A stretch of 64,000 bases of DNA from Mycobacterium sp. 852002-51971_SCH5477799-a. Lineage in GTDB: Bacteria > Actinomycetota > Actinomycetes > Mycobacteriales > Mycobacteriaceae. A model generated the notes under the pieces. The model was given only the letters and a program-made list of their open reading frames with translations. It ran no database searches and was not told where the DNA came from. The number at the start of each line of letters is the position of its first letter. Position 1 is the stretch's first letter. The DNA lies in assembly GCF_001667145.1 (NCBI RefSeq), contig NZ_LZIF01000014.1:62001-126000 (forward strand), written 5' to 3'. This document shows, piece after piece, positions 37,015 through 53,233 of this stretch. The translations under genes were made by a program, and so were the position numbers.

Positions 37015-37635
37015 ATGGCCAGGGCTGATAAGGCCACCGCCGTTGCAGACATTGCCGAGCAGTTCAAGGAAGCGACCGCGACCCTGATCACGGAGTACCG
37101 CGGTCTGACCGTCGCCAACCTGGCCGAGCTGCGGCGCTCACTCAACGGGGCGGCCACCTACTCGGTGGCCAAGAACACGCTGATCAAGCGTGCGGCCTCG
37201 GAGGCCGGGGTCGAGGGGCTCGACGAGCTCTTCGCCGGCCCGACGGCCATCGCATTCGTCACCGGGGAACCGGTCGACGCCGCCAAGGCCATCAAGACCT
37301 TCGCCAAGGAGCACAAGGCGCTGGTCATCAAGGGCGGCTACATGGACGGTCGCGCTCTCACGGTCGCCGAAGTCGAGCGCATCGCCGACCTCGAGTCTCG
37401 CGAGGTGCTGCTGGCCAAGCTGGCGGGCGCGATGAAGGGCAACCTGGCCAAGGCGGCCGGGCTGTTCAATGCTCCGGCGTCGCAGGTCGCCCGCCTAGCG
37501 GCCGCCCTGCAGGAGAAGAAGGCCGCAGAGGGGGCAGCCGCTGCGGCAGAGCCCGCGGCCGCCGCGGAGGCCACGCCGGAACCCGCTTCGGAAACGCCCG
37601 CTGAGGCCCCGGAAACCCCGGCCGAAGCCGAATAA
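37015..37635 (+). CDS. rplJ: 50S ribosomal protein L10
   Basis: A 206-residue L10. The conserved N-terminal domain is present ([32 protein letters not shown]), with a helical L12-binding tail and a low-complexity Ala/Glu/Pro/Thr C-terminus typical of mycobacteria. AGGAGGT precedes the ATG at 37015. It forms the stalk base with L12 dimers and probably represses its own mRNA via the leader. Confidence 0.97.
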   Translation: MARADKATAVADIAEQFKEATATLITEYRGLTVANLAELRRSLNGAATYSVAKNTLIKRAASEAGVEGLDELFAGPTAIAFVTGEPVDAAKAIKTFAKEHKALVIKGGYMDGRALTVAEVERIADLESREVLLAKLAGAMKGNLAKAAGLFNAPASQVARLAAALQEKKAAEGAAAAAEPAAAAEATPEPASETPAEAPETPAEAE

Positions 37636-37678
37636 CAACCACCCCGGAACCGGAAAAAACAAGGAAGGACCCATACCC

Positions 37679-38074
37679 ATGGCAAAGATGTCTACCGACG
37701 ACCTGCTCGACGCTTTCAAGGAAATGACCCTGCTGGAGCTCTCCGACTTCGTGAAGAAGTTCGAGGAGACCTTCGAGGTCACCGCGGCCGCCCCGGTCGC
37801 CGTTGCCGCCGCCGGTGGTGGCGCCGCCGGTGGAGCGCCCGCCGAGGCCGCCGAGGAGCAGTCGGAGTTCGACGTGATCCTCGAGGCCGCCGGTGACAAG
37901 AAGATCGGCGTCATCAAGGTGGTCCGCGAGATCGTCTCCGGCCTGGGCCTCAAGGAGGCCAAGGACCTGGTCGACGGCGCGCCCAAGCCGCTGCTGGAGA
38001 AGGTGGCCAAGGAGGCCGCCGACGAGGCCAAGACCAAGCTCGAGGCCGCCGGCGCCACCGTCACCGTCAAGTAA
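37679..38074 (+). CDS. rplL: 50S ribosomal protein L7/L12
   Basis: A 131-residue L7/L12. It has an N-terminal dimerisation domain ([20 protein letters not shown]), an Ala/Gly hinge, and the factor-binding C-terminal domain ([20 protein letters not shown]). AAGGAAGG precedes the ATG. It recruits translation GTPases such as the FusA and Tuf encoded later in this window. Confidence 0.97.
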   Translation: MAKMSTDDLLDAFKEMTLLELSDFVKKFEETFEVTAAAPVAVAAAGGGAAGGAPAEAAEEQSEFDVILEAAGDKKIGVIKVVREIVSGLGLKEAKDLVDGAPKPLLEKVAKEAADEAKTKLEAAGATVTVK

Positions 38075-38086
38075 GTCACTGCGCGC

Positions 38087-38116
38087 AAACCCCCGGGATC
38101 GCCATCCCGGGGGTTT
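38087..38116 (+). terminator. Rho-independent terminator after rplL
   Basis: AAACCCCCGGGAT (38087-38099) and ATCCCGGGGGTTT (38104-38116) form a 13-bp stem with a 4-nt loop CGCC. It is symmetric and may also end the convergent TetR transcript. Confidence 0.85.
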
Positions 38117-38123
38117 CGTGCGT

Positions 38124-38795
38124 TCAGCGCCTGGCCGACTGCAGCGACTGCGCCACCCGATCGGGTGAATCCCCAAGGGCAGCAAGAAGATTCGTAGTCA
38201 TCGCGGTAAGCACCGGTACGACCGCCGAGTCGTCGTCACCGTAATAGCCGGCCAGCTCCAGCATGACGAACCCGTGGATCAACGCCCAGAACTGGGCCGC
38301 GGTGGCCACGACGGACGCATCATCGTCGGGGGCGCCCACGGTGATCCGGCCGGCCAGCATGCACCGGTGCACCCCGCGCACCACATGGGCGAAGCTCGGG
38401 TGGCGCCGCTCGATCTCGGCGACCGTCAGCGTCAGGACGTTATGGGCGGGCGCGTTGATGCCGTGTGCGCTGGTGCTGCCGAACATCAGTCGATACATGT
38501 GCGGGCGCCTGATGGCGTAACGGCGGTAGGCCGCGCCGACGACCAGTAGATCGGTGACCGGGTCGGCGGTCTGCGGCACCGTCAGGGCGGCGTCGAACTG
38601 CCGCAGCCCCTCCTCGGCCATCTCGGCGATCAGCCCGCGCATCCCACCGAAGTGGGTGTACACCGCCATCGTGGAGGTCCCCGCGGCGCCGGCCACCTTG
38701 CGCGTCTGCAGGGCGTCGGGCCCGTGCTCATCGAGCAGGCCGACCGCCGCGTGCAGCATCTCCTCGCGAACGCTGCGCTGAACGTCTGAAGTCAT
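38124..38795 (-). CDS. TetR/AcrR family transcriptional regulator
   Basis: A 223-residue TetR regulator with an N-terminal helix-turn-helix (ALQTRKVAGAAGTSTMAVYT, HFGGMRGLIAEM) and a helical ligand-binding domain. The ATG at 38795 is preferred because GGGAAG lies 9 nt upstream; an ATG at 38804 is possible. It is divergent from the carotenoid oxygenase gene across a spacer with a short palindrome, so it probably controls that gene and itself. Corresponds to Rv0653c by position. Confidence 0.87.
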   Translation of the reverse strand: MTSDVQRSVREEMLHAAVGLLDEHGPDALQTRKVAGAAGTSTMAVYTHFGGMRGLIAEMAEEGLRQFDAALTVPQTADPVTDLLVVGAAYRRYAIRRPHMYRLMFGSTSAHGINAPAHNVLTLTVAEIERRHPSFAHVVRGVHRCMLAGRITVGAPDDDASVVATAAQFWALIHGFVMLELAGYYGDDDSAVVPVLTAMTTNLLAALGDSPDRVAQSLQSARR

Positions 38796-38841
38796 CGTTG
38801 CCATCTTCCCATCGGAAGCGTAGCGTGCCAATAACGCCGAA

Positions 38842-38854
38842 ATAACAATGTTAT
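38842..38854. promoter_or_regulatory. Palindrome, candidate TetR operator
   Basis: ATAAC-AAT-GTTAT is a perfect inverted repeat 13 bp before the oxygenase ATG. A further AATAAC lies at 38830-38835. It overlaps the ribosome-binding region of the oxygenase gene. Confidence 0.6.
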
Positions 38855-38866
38855 AGGAGCTCAGCC

Positions 38867-40384
38867 ATGGCGACCACGACAACCGCCAAGCCCAGTAATC
38901 CGTACCTCGAGGGCTTTCTGGCGCCGGTGAGCGCGGAAGTCACCGCGCACGATCTGCGGGTCACCGGACGGATCCCCGAACACCTCGACGGCCGCTACCT
39001 GCGCAACGGGCCGAACCCCGTCGCCGAGGTGAACCCGGCCGTCTACCACTGGTTCAGCGGCGACGGCATGGTGCACGGGGTCGGATTGCGCGACGGGCAG
39101 GCCCGTTGGTATCGCAACCGCTGGGTGCGCACCGCGCACGTATGCAGGGCATTGAACGAGTCAGCCCCTCCGGGGCTGAACCCGCGCGCCGGGATGCTCT
39201 CGGTGGGCCCGAACACCAACGTGCTGAGCCATGCCGGTCAAACGCTTGCGCTCGTCGAGGGGGGCGGGGCGAACTACCGGCTGACCGAAGAACTCGACAC
39301 CGAGGGGGCGTGCGATTTCGACGGCACCCTGTTCGGGGGCTACACCGCCCATCCGCACCGCGATCCCCACACCGGCGAACTGCACGCGGTTTCCTACGCG
39401 TTCACCCGCGGTCGGACCGTGCAGTACTCGGTCATCGACACCTCGGGACGGGCCCGTCGCACCGTCGACATCGACGTGTCAGGGTCGCCGATGATGCACG
39501 ATTTCTCGCTGACCGACAAATATGTGGTGATCTACGACCTGCCGGTCACATTCGATCCCGTGCAGGTGATGCCGACGAACGTGCCGCGGTGGTTGAGTTT
39601 GCCGGCCCGGCTGGTGATGCAGTCGCTGATCGGGCGCGTCCGCGTCCCCGGTCCGATGACCACGATGATCAACCGCAATCGCGAACCGATCAATCGGATG
39701 CCGTACCGCTGGAATCCCGACTACCCGGCGCGGATCGGAGTCATGCCGCGCGAGGGCCACGGGAGCAACGCGGGCAAAGATGCCATCCGCTGGTTCGACA
39801 TCGAACCCTGTTACGTCTATCACCCGCTCAACGCCTACTCCGAGATGCGCGGTGGCGCTGAGATTTTGGTGCTCGATGTGGTCCGCTACTCGCGGATGTT
39901 CGACCAAGACCTGCGCGGCCCCGGCGACAGCCGGCCGACCCTGGACCGCTGGACGATCAACCTCGCGACCGGGGCGGTCACCAGCGAACGCCGCGACGAT
40001 CGTCCTCAGGAGTTTCCGCGCATCAACGAGACGCTGCTGGGCGGGCGGCACCGATTCGGCTACACCATCGGCACCGACGGCGGCTACCTGGCGAACGGGG
40101 CGTCCGAGATGTCCACCGCGCTCTACAAACACGACTACGCCACCGGATCCAGCACGGCCGCCGCCGTTGATACCGGCCTTTTACTCGGCGAGATGTCCTT
40201 CGTGCCCAACCCGGCGGCCCGCGCCGAGGACGACGGCATCCTGATGGGCTTCGGCTATCACCGCGACCGCGACGAAGGCCAGCTGGCTTTGCTGGACGCA
40301 CAGACGCTCGAACAGGTGGCCACCGTGCACCTGCCCCAGCGGGTGCCGATGGGCTTCCACGGCAACTGGGCACCCGCTGGCTAA
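38867..40384 (+). CDS. Carotenoid cleavage dioxygenase family protein
   Basis: A 505-residue RPE65/CCO-family enzyme. The four iron-binding histidines are visible in TAHPHRDPHTG, SPMMHDFSLT, CYVYHPLNAY and the C-terminal MGFHGNW. The M. tuberculosis counterpart Rv0654 cleaves carotenoids and apocarotenoids with relaxed specificity. No secretion signal is seen. TAGGAGC precedes the ATG. Probably regulated by the divergent TetR protein. Confidence 0.93.
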   Translation: MATTTTAKPSNPYLEGFLAPVSAEVTAHDLRVTGRIPEHLDGRYLRNGPNPVAEVNPAVYHWFSGDGMVHGVGLRDGQARWYRNRWVRTAHVCRALNESAPPGLNPRAGMLSVGPNTNVLSHAGQTLALVEGGGANYRLTEELDTEGACDFDGTLFGGYTAHPHRDPHTGELHAVSYAFTRGRTVQYSVIDTSGRARRTVDIDVSGSPMMHDFSLTDKYVVIYDLPVTFDPVQVMPTNVPRWLSLPARLVMQSLIGRVRVPGPMTTMINRNREPINRMPYRWNPDYPARIGVMPREGHGSNAGKDAIRWFDIEPCYVYHPLNAYSEMRGGAEILVLDVVRYSRMFDQDLRGPGDSRPTLDRWTINLATGAVTSERRDDRPQEFPRINETLLGGRHRFGYTIGTDGGYLANGASEMSTALYKHDYATGSSTAAAVDTGLLLGEMSFVPNPAARAEDDGILMGFGYHRDRDEGQLALLDAQTLEQVATVHLPQRVPMGFHGNWAPAG

Positions 40385-40490
40385 CACGTGCGTCAAATAA
40401 GAGGCGCCGCGCGGGCTTCCGGGCGATCTCAGGACGGCCAATTTTTCCGCCTGTCGTGCGCATCCCTGATGCCGTGTGGCAGGCGTGCGC

Positions 40491-40496
40491 TACAGT
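40491..40496 (+). promoter_or_regulatory. Candidate -10 box of mkl
   Basis: TACAGT lies 58 bp before the mkl ATG. No good -35 box is seen. The surrounding bases would encode RYSDS, recalled from the annotated N-terminus of M. tuberculosis Mkl, but here they are out of frame with mkl. Confidence 0.4.
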
Positions 40497-40554
40497 GACT
40501 CATGCCACATAAAAGGGCAGGTGGCGGGCACGACTGTCGACGGAAGGATTCCCC

Positions 40555-41565
40555 ATGGGCGTCGCTATCGAGGTGAATGGACTGACGAAGTCCTTCGGCT
40601 CCTCGAGGATTTGGGAAGACGTGACGCTGGAAATCCCCGCCGGGGAGGTCAGCGTCCTACTGGGACCATCGGGTACCGGCAAATCGGTTTTCTTGAAGTC
40701 CCTGATCGGTTTGTTGCGGCCCGAGCGCGGCTCGGTCGTCATCGACGGCACCGACATCCTGCAGTGTTCGGCCAAGGAGCTCTACGAGATCCGCACGCTG
40801 TTCGGCGTGATGTTCCAGGACGGCGCACTGTTCGGTTCGATGAACCTGTTCGACAACGCGGCGTTCCCGCTGCGCGAACACACCAAGAAGAAGGAAGGCG
40901 AGATCCGTGACATCGTCATGGAGAAGCTGACCCTGGTCGGTCTCGGTGGCGACGAGAAGAAGTTCCCCGGAGAGATCTCCGGCGGTATGCGCAAGCGCGC
41001 CAGCCTGGCCCGCGCGCTGGTGATGGACCCGCAAATCATCCTCTGCGACGAGCCGGACTCGGGTCTGGACCCGGTCCGTACCGCCTACCTGAGCCAGTTG
41101 ATCCTCGACATCAACGCCCAGATCGACGCCACGGTGCTGATCGTTACCCACAACATCAACATCGCCCGCACGGTGCCGGACAACATGGGCATGCTGTTCC
41201 GCCGCAAGCTGGTCATGTTCGGCCCCCGCGAGGTGCTGCTGACCAGCGACGAGCCCGTCGTGCGGCAGTTCCTCAACGGCCGCCGCATCGGACCGATCGG
41301 CATGTCCGAGGAAAAGGACGAGGCGACCATGGCCGAAGAGCAGGCCGCGCTGGACGCCGGACAGCATGCCGGCGGTGTCGAGGAGATCGAGGGTGTGCCC
41401 CCGCAGATCGTCGCGTCGCCGGGCATGCCGGAGCGCAAGGCCGTCGGCCGGCGCCAGGCGCGGGTGCGCGAGATCCTGCACACCCTGCCGCAGAAGGCGC
41501 AAGCCGCGATCATCGACGACATGGAAGGCACCCACAAGTATCGGGCGCACGAGGTCGGCGATTAG
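40555..41565 (+). CDS. mkl: ABC transporter ATP-binding protein Mkl (MceG), energises Mce lipid importers
   Basis: A 336-residue ABC ATPase: Walker A GPSGTGKS, signature SGGMRKRASLARAL, Walker B IILCDEPDSGLDP and switch His in VTHNINIA. A C-terminal extension of about 100 residues ends in LEG-like THKYRAHEVGD. Mkl/MceG powers several Mce importers for sterols and fatty acids in mycobacteria although encoded away from them. The ATG at 40555 follows GGAAGG. A 5' extension like that annotated in M. tuberculosis is frameshifted here. Confidence 0.95.
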   Translation: MGVAIEVNGLTKSFGSSRIWEDVTLEIPAGEVSVLLGPSGTGKSVFLKSLIGLLRPERGSVVIDGTDILQCSAKELYEIRTLFGVMFQDGALFGSMNLFDNAAFPLREHTKKKEGEIRDIVMEKLTLVGLGGDEKKFPGEISGGMRKRASLARALVMDPQIILCDEPDSGLDPVRTAYLSQLILDINAQIDATVLIVTHNINIARTVPDNMGMLFRRKLVMFGPREVLLTSDEPVVRQFLNGRRIGPIGMSEEKDEATMAEEQAALDAGQHAGGVEEIEGVPPQIVASPGMPERKAVGRRQARVREILHTLPQKAQAAIIDDMEGTHKYRAHEVGD

Positions 41566-41622
41566 GGCGTGGTGCCCGCCGGGTTTCGCGATAACTCCGC
41601 GTAACACTCCCGGCCCGCCCTC

Positions 41623-41756
41623 TTGACGACGGGCCATAAACGGGCCAGTCTGTTGGGCAGCATGTATCCAGTGGAGAGTCGAGATGCCAGCCAGCGCCGA
41701 TGTCCCTGGACTGCTAATGCTGGGCAGTTGAGGAATGCGCCGTCCTGCGCTATTGT
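41623..41756 (+). promoter_or_regulatory. rpoB upstream region with two candidate promoters
   Basis: The proximal promoter is strong: TTGAGG at 41728-41733, a 17-bp spacer, TATTGT at 41751-41756, giving a leader of about 195 nt. A distal candidate has TTGACG at 41623-41628 with a weak CAGTCT 17 bp later (41646-41651). The whole 41566-41957 spacer has no convincing gene. The M. tuberculosis toxin-antitoxin block that lies here is absent. Confidence 0.65.
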
Positions 41757-41855
41757 TGGACGTTGCGCTGGCTACCTCCTGCCCACCTCACCCGCCACCT
41801 GACATCGTGGTCTAAGCCTGAGCCCCGTAAGCGGCTTAGTTCTAGTTGCGCGTGA

Positions 41856-45464
<3,609 letters not shown>

Positions 45465-45510
45465 CGGCAAGTTCATTGCGGCTCAAGCCCGCCTTCTTAT
45501 TGGTAACTAA

Positions 45511-49485
<3,975 letters not shown>

Positions 49486-49495
49486 TTCACAACGG

Positions 49496-49528
49496 AAAAA
49501 GCCCCGGCCCTTGGGTCCGGGGCTTTTT
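49496..49528 (+). terminator. Intrinsic terminator after rpoC
   Basis: AAAAAGCCCCGG (49496-49507) and CCGGGGCTTTTT (49517-49528) form a 12-bp stem; the loop region CCCTTGGGT can pair further. It has a T tract, unusual for mycobacteria, and starts 11 bp after the rpoC stop. Confidence 0.9.
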
Positions 49529-49535
49529 CATGCGT

Positions 49536-49586
49536 CGAGTGTGCGGCCAGCCGCACGTTCGGACCCGAGTGTGCGGCCAGCCGCAC
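49536..49586. repeat. Two direct copies of a hairpin repeat downstream of rpoC
   Basis: The 21-mer CGAGTGTGCGGCCAGCCGCA plus C occurs at 49536-49556 and 49566-49586 (30-bp period). Each holds a perfect 7-bp inverted repeat, GTGCGGC-CA-GCCGCAC. It resembles the short palindromic repeats dispersed in mycobacterial intergenic DNA. Confidence 0.9.
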
Positions 49587-49843
49587 GCCGGCGGGCGGGG
49601 CAGAGCGACCACGTCGTCGATGTACTCGTCCTCAATCAAAGCATCGACGAGTGACGGCGGCCCGAGGATCTCGCATCGGCCCGGTGGATTAGACACTCAC
49701 GACACGGCCGCCTCACCGGTCCACCGCCGGAAAGATCGTCCATACAAGAACCCCGCCAGCCATCACCCTTGCCATCGCAGACAGTACCGGCCTGGACCGC
49801 GCAGCCATCGCGGCCGTCAGTACCCCTCACTAGACTGGCCACC
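49587..49843. other. Intergenic stretch with no convincing gene
   Basis: Between the repeats and the endonuclease IV gene. No reading frame has codon use or homology that I recognise. The ceramidase (Rv0669c) found here in M. tuberculosis is absent. It must carry the promoter for end, but no clear -10/-35 pair stands out. Confidence 0.6.
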
Positions 49844-50599
49844 GTGCTCATCGGTTCACACGTCCGCAATGACGACCCGTTGGCCGCCGCGCAAAACGAC
49901 GGCGCCGACGTCGTGCAGTTCTTCCTCGGCAACCCGCAGAGCTGGAAGAAACCCAAGCCGCGCGACGACGCCGAGGCGCTCAAAGCGTCGACCGTGCCGC
50001 TGTACGTCCATGCGCCGTACCTGATCAACGTGGCCTCGGCCAACAACCGCATCCGCATCCCGTCGCGCAAGATCTTGCAGGACACCTGCGACGCGGCGGC
50101 GCAGATCGACGCGACGGCGGTGATCGTGCACGGCGGCCACGCCGACGACAACGACATGGACGCCGGCTTCGAGCGCTGGGTCAAGGCGCTGGACTACCTG
50201 GAAACGGACGTGCAGGTGTATCTCGAGAACACCGCCGGCGGCGACCATGCGATGGCTCGCCACTTCGACACCATCGGCCGGCTGTGGGATCACATCGGCG
50301 ACAAGGGAATTGGGTTCTGCCTGGACACCTGCCACGCTTGGGCGGCGGGTGAGCAGCTGATCGACGCCGTCGACCGGATCAAGGCGCTGACCGGCCGCAT
50401 CGACCTGGTGCACTGCAACGACTCGAGAGACGCCGCGGGCTCCGGCGCCGACCGGCACGCCAACTTCGGCACCGGGAAGATTGACCCGCAGCTACTCGTC
50501 GCGGTGGTCGATGCCGCCGGCGCGCCGGTGATCTGCGAAACGGCCGACGAGGGCCGCAAGGACGACATCGCCTTCCTGCGGGAGAACATCAAGGGCTGA
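49844..50599 (+). CDS. nfo: Endonuclease IV (AP endonuclease)
   Basis: A 251-residue TIM-barrel AP endonuclease, called end in M. tuberculosis. Metal-binding signatures are visible: [40 protein letters not shown] and LVHCNDSRD. It cuts DNA 5' to abasic sites in base excision repair. The GTG at 49844 begins the homology (LIGSHV); the frame is open further 5' without similarity. Confidence 0.94.
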   Translation: MLIGSHVRNDDPLAAAQNDGADVVQFFLGNPQSWKKPKPRDDAEALKASTVPLYVHAPYLINVASANNRIRIPSRKILQDTCDAAAQIDATAVIVHGGHADDNDMDAGFERWVKALDYLETDVQVYLENTAGGDHAMARHFDTIGRLWDHIGDKGIGFCLDTCHAWAAGEQLIDAVDRIKALTGRIDLVHCNDSRDAAGSGADRHANFGTGKIDPQLLVAVVDAAGAPVICETADEGRKDDIAFLRENIKG

Positions 50600-50609
50600 C
50601 CCGCCCGCC

Positions 50610-50648
50610 TGTTACACCTCTTGTGCAACTGTCGAGGAAATGTAACAT
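50610..50648 (+). promoter_or_regulatory. fadE8 promoter with flanking inverted repeat
   Basis: TTGTGC at 50621-50626 and TAACAT at 50643-50648 (16-bp spacer) give a start point at about the fadE8 ATG (50656). A 7-bp inverted repeat, TGTTACA (50610-50616) and TGTAACA (50641-50647), brackets the promoter, so a repressor could cover both elements. Confidence 0.6.
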
Positions 50649-50655
50649 TGGTGGC

Positions 50656-52284
50656 ATGTCGGATACCCACGTCGTCACCAACCAGGTTCCGCCCCTGGAG
50701 AACCACAACCCCGCCAGCTCCGCGGTGCTCATCGAGGCCCTGATCCGCGAGGGCGGTCAGTGGGGCCTGGACGAAGTGAACGATGTGGGCGCGCTGTCGG
50801 CCACCCACCAGGCGCAGCGGTGGGGCGAGCTCGCCGACCGTAACCGGCCCGTCCTGCACACCCACGACCGCAACGGCCACCGCATCGACGAGGTCGAATA
50901 CGACCCCGCCTACCACGAACTGATGCGCGCGGCGATCGCCCACGGCATGCACGCCGCACCCTGGGCCGACGAGCGGCCGGGCGCACACGTCGTGCGCGCC
51001 GCCAAGACTTCGGTGTGGACGGTGGAACCTGGCCACGTCTGCCCGATTTCGATGACGTACGCCGTCGTTCCCGCGCTGCGCTTCAACCCCGAGCTGGCCA
51101 AGGTGTACGAGCCTCTGCTGACCAGCCGCGAATACGACCCCGAGCTCCGGCTGGCCACCACCAAGCCGGGCATCACCGCGGGCATGTCGATGACCGAGAA
51201 GCAGGGTGGCTCCGACGTGCGCGCCGGCACCACCCACGCAACGCCGAACGCCGACGGCAGCTATAGCCTGACCGGGCACAAGTGGTTCACCTCGGCGCCG
51301 ATGTGCGACATCTTCCTGGTGCTGGCGCAGGCGCCGGGCGGGCTGTCGTGCTTCCTGCTGCCCCGGATCCTGCCCGACGGCAGCCGCAACCGGATGTTCC
51401 TGCAGCGGCTCAAGGACAAGCTCGGCAACCACGCCAACGCCTCCAGCGAGGTGGAGTACGACGGCGCGATCGCGTGGCTGGTGGGGGAGGAAGGGCGCGG
51501 CGTGCCCACCATCATCGAGATGGTCAACCTCACCCGGCTGGACTGCACGCTGGGCAGCGCCACCAGCATGCGCACTGGTTTGACCCGCGCGATCTACCAT
51601 GCCCAGCACCGAAAGGCCTTCGGCGCCTACCTGATCGACCAACCGCTGATGCGCAACGTGCTGGCCGACCTGGCCGTCGAGGCGGAGGCGGCCACCATGG
51701 TCGCGATGCGAATGGCCGGCGCCACCGATAAAGCCGTGCGCGGCGACCAGCGCGAGGCGCTGCTGCGCCGCATCGGCCTTGCGGCAAGCAAGTACTGGGT
51801 GTGCAAGCGCTCCACGCCCCATGCCGCCGAGGCGCTGGAGTGCTTGGGCGGCAACGGCTACGTCGAGGACTCCGGCATGCCGCGGCTGTACCGGGAGGCG
51901 CCGCTGATGGGTATCTGGGAGGGTTCGGGCAACGTCAGTGCACTGGACACGTTGCGCGCCATGGCAACTCGCCCCGAATGCGTCGAGGTGCTGTTCGACG
52001 AGCTCGCCGACGGCGCGGGTCAAGATCCGCGCCTGGCCAACCACGTCGCGCGGCTGCGCGATCAGCTAAGCGAACTGGAGTCCATTCAGTACCGCGGCCG
52101 CAAGGTGGCCGAAGACATCTGCCTGGCGCTGCAGGGCTCGCTGTTGGTGCGCCACGGCCACCCCGCTGTTGCCGAGGCGTTCCTGACCACCCGGCTCGAC
52201 CGACGGTGGGGCGGTGCGTTCGGCACCATGCCGGACGGGCTCGACCTCGCACCGATCCTGGAGCGGGCGCTGGTCAAGGGCTGA
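50656..52284 (+). CDS. fadE8: Acyl-CoA dehydrogenase FadE8 (AidB-like)
   Basis: A 542-residue acyl-CoA dehydrogenase, identical in length to M. tuberculosis FadE8. Flavin and substrate motifs include GMSMTEKQGGSDVRAGTT, GHKWFTSAPMCD and EALECLGGNGYVEDSG. The long C-terminus, VRHGHPAVAEAF and overall size match the AidB subgroup (isovaleryl-CoA dehydrogenase-like; E. coli AidB also binds DNA). It is probably leaderless. First gene of the fadE8-echA4-PaaX-echA5 cluster. Confidence 0.93.
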   Translation: MSDTHVVTNQVPPLENHNPASSAVLIEALIREGGQWGLDEVNDVGALSATHQAQRWGELADRNRPVLHTHDRNGHRIDEVEYDPAYHELMRAAIAHGMHAAPWADERPGAHVVRAAKTSVWTVEPGHVCPISMTYAVVPALRFNPELAKVYEPLLTSREYDPELRLATTKPGITAGMSMTEKQGGSDVRAGTTHATPNADGSYSLTGHKWFTSAPMCDIFLVLAQAPGGLSCFLLPRILPDGSRNRMFLQRLKDKLGNHANASSEVEYDGAIAWLVGEEGRGVPTIIEMVNLTRLDCTLGSATSMRTGLTRAIYHAQHRKAFGAYLIDQPLMRNVLADLAVEAEAATMVAMRMAGATDKAVRGDQREALLRRIGLAASKYWVCKRSTPHAAEALECLGGNGYVEDSGMPRLYREAPLMGIWEGSGNVSALDTLRAMATRPECVEVLFDELADGAGQDPRLANHVARLRDQLSELESIQYRGRKVAEDICLALQGSLLVRHGHPAVAEAFLTTRLDRRWGGAFGTMPDGLDLAPILERALVKG

Positions 52285-52292
52285 GCCGCAAC

Positions 52293-53231
52293 ATGACTCA
52301 CGCGATCAGGCCGGTCGACTTCGACAACCTCAAGACGATGACCTATGAGGTCACCGATCGGGTTGCGCGCATCACGTTCAACCGGCCGGACAAAGGCAAC
52401 GCCATCGTCGCCGACACCCCATTGGAACTCTCGGCACTGGTGGAGCGCGCCGATCTCGACCCGGATGTTCATGTCATCCTGGTGTCCGGCCGCGGCGAGG
52501 GCTTCTGCGCGGGCTTCGACCTGAGCGCCTACGCCGACCGCACCGGCTCGGCCGGCGGCACCGGCGCGTACCAGGGCACGGTGCTGGACGGAAAGACCCA
52601 GGCGGTCAACCATCTGGCGGACCAGCCGTGGGACCCGATGATCGACTATCAGATGATGAGCCGCTTCGTGCGGGGCTTCGCCAGCCTCATGCACGCCGAC
52701 AAGCCGACGGTGGTCAAAATCCACGGCTACTGCGTGGCCGGCGGCACCGACATCGCGCTGCACGCCGATCAGGTGATCGCCGCCGCCGACGCCAAGATCG
52801 GCTACCCGCCGACCCGGGTGTGGGGCGTCCCGGCGGCGGGGCTGTGGGCCCATCGGCTCGGCGACCAACGTGCCAAACGCCTTCTGCTGACTGGAGATTG
52901 CATTACCGGCACGCAGGCCGCCGAGTGGGGTCTGGCGGTGGAGGCGCCGGACGCCAAAGACCTCGACGAGCGCACCGAGCGGCTCGTCGAGCGGATCGCC
53001 GCGGTGCCGGTCAATCAGCTGATCATGGTCAAACTCGCGCTGAATTCCGCTCTGCTGCAACAGGGCGTGGCAACCAGCCGGATGGTCAGCACCGTGTTCG
53101 ACGGTGTCGCCCGGCACACGCCGGAGGGCCACGCCTTCGTCGCCGATGCGGTCGAGCACGGCTTCCGTGAGGCGGTGCGGCATCGCGACGAACCGTTCGG
53201 CGACCACGGCCGCCGCGCGTCCGGAGTGTAG
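52293..53231 (+). CDS. echA4: Enoyl-CoA hydratase/isomerase EchA4
   Basis: A 312-residue crotonase, identical in length to M. tuberculosis EchA4. It has the oxyanion-hole segments SGRGEGFCAGFDLSAY and KIHGYCVAGGTDIALHADQV, and an insertion near residues 85-120. It starts 9 bp after fadE8 and probably acts with it in acyl-CoA catabolism; the substrate is unknown. Confidence 0.92.
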   Translation: MTHAIRPVDFDNLKTMTYEVTDRVARITFNRPDKGNAIVADTPLELSALVERADLDPDVHVILVSGRGEGFCAGFDLSAYADRTGSAGGTGAYQGTVLDGKTQAVNHLADQPWDPMIDYQMMSRFVRGFASLMHADKPTVVKIHGYCVAGGTDIALHADQVIAAADAKIGYPPTRVWGVPAAGLWAHRLGDQRAKRLLLTGDCITGTQAAEWGLAVEAPDAKDLDERTERLVERIAAVPVNQLIMVKLALNSALLQQGVATSRMVSTVFDGVARHTPEGHAFVADAVEHGFREAVRHRDEPFGDHGRRASGV

Positions 53232-53233
53232 CC

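Noticed and set aside
49536..49586. Direct repeats that might suggest a CRISPR array
   Set aside because: Only two repeats, 9-bp spacer, and no cas genes; fits a hairpin repeat instead.
50290..52044. Minus-strand 584-codon frame opposite fadE8
   Set aside because: Antisense of a full-length, well-conserved acyl-CoA dehydrogenase; no domain recognised.
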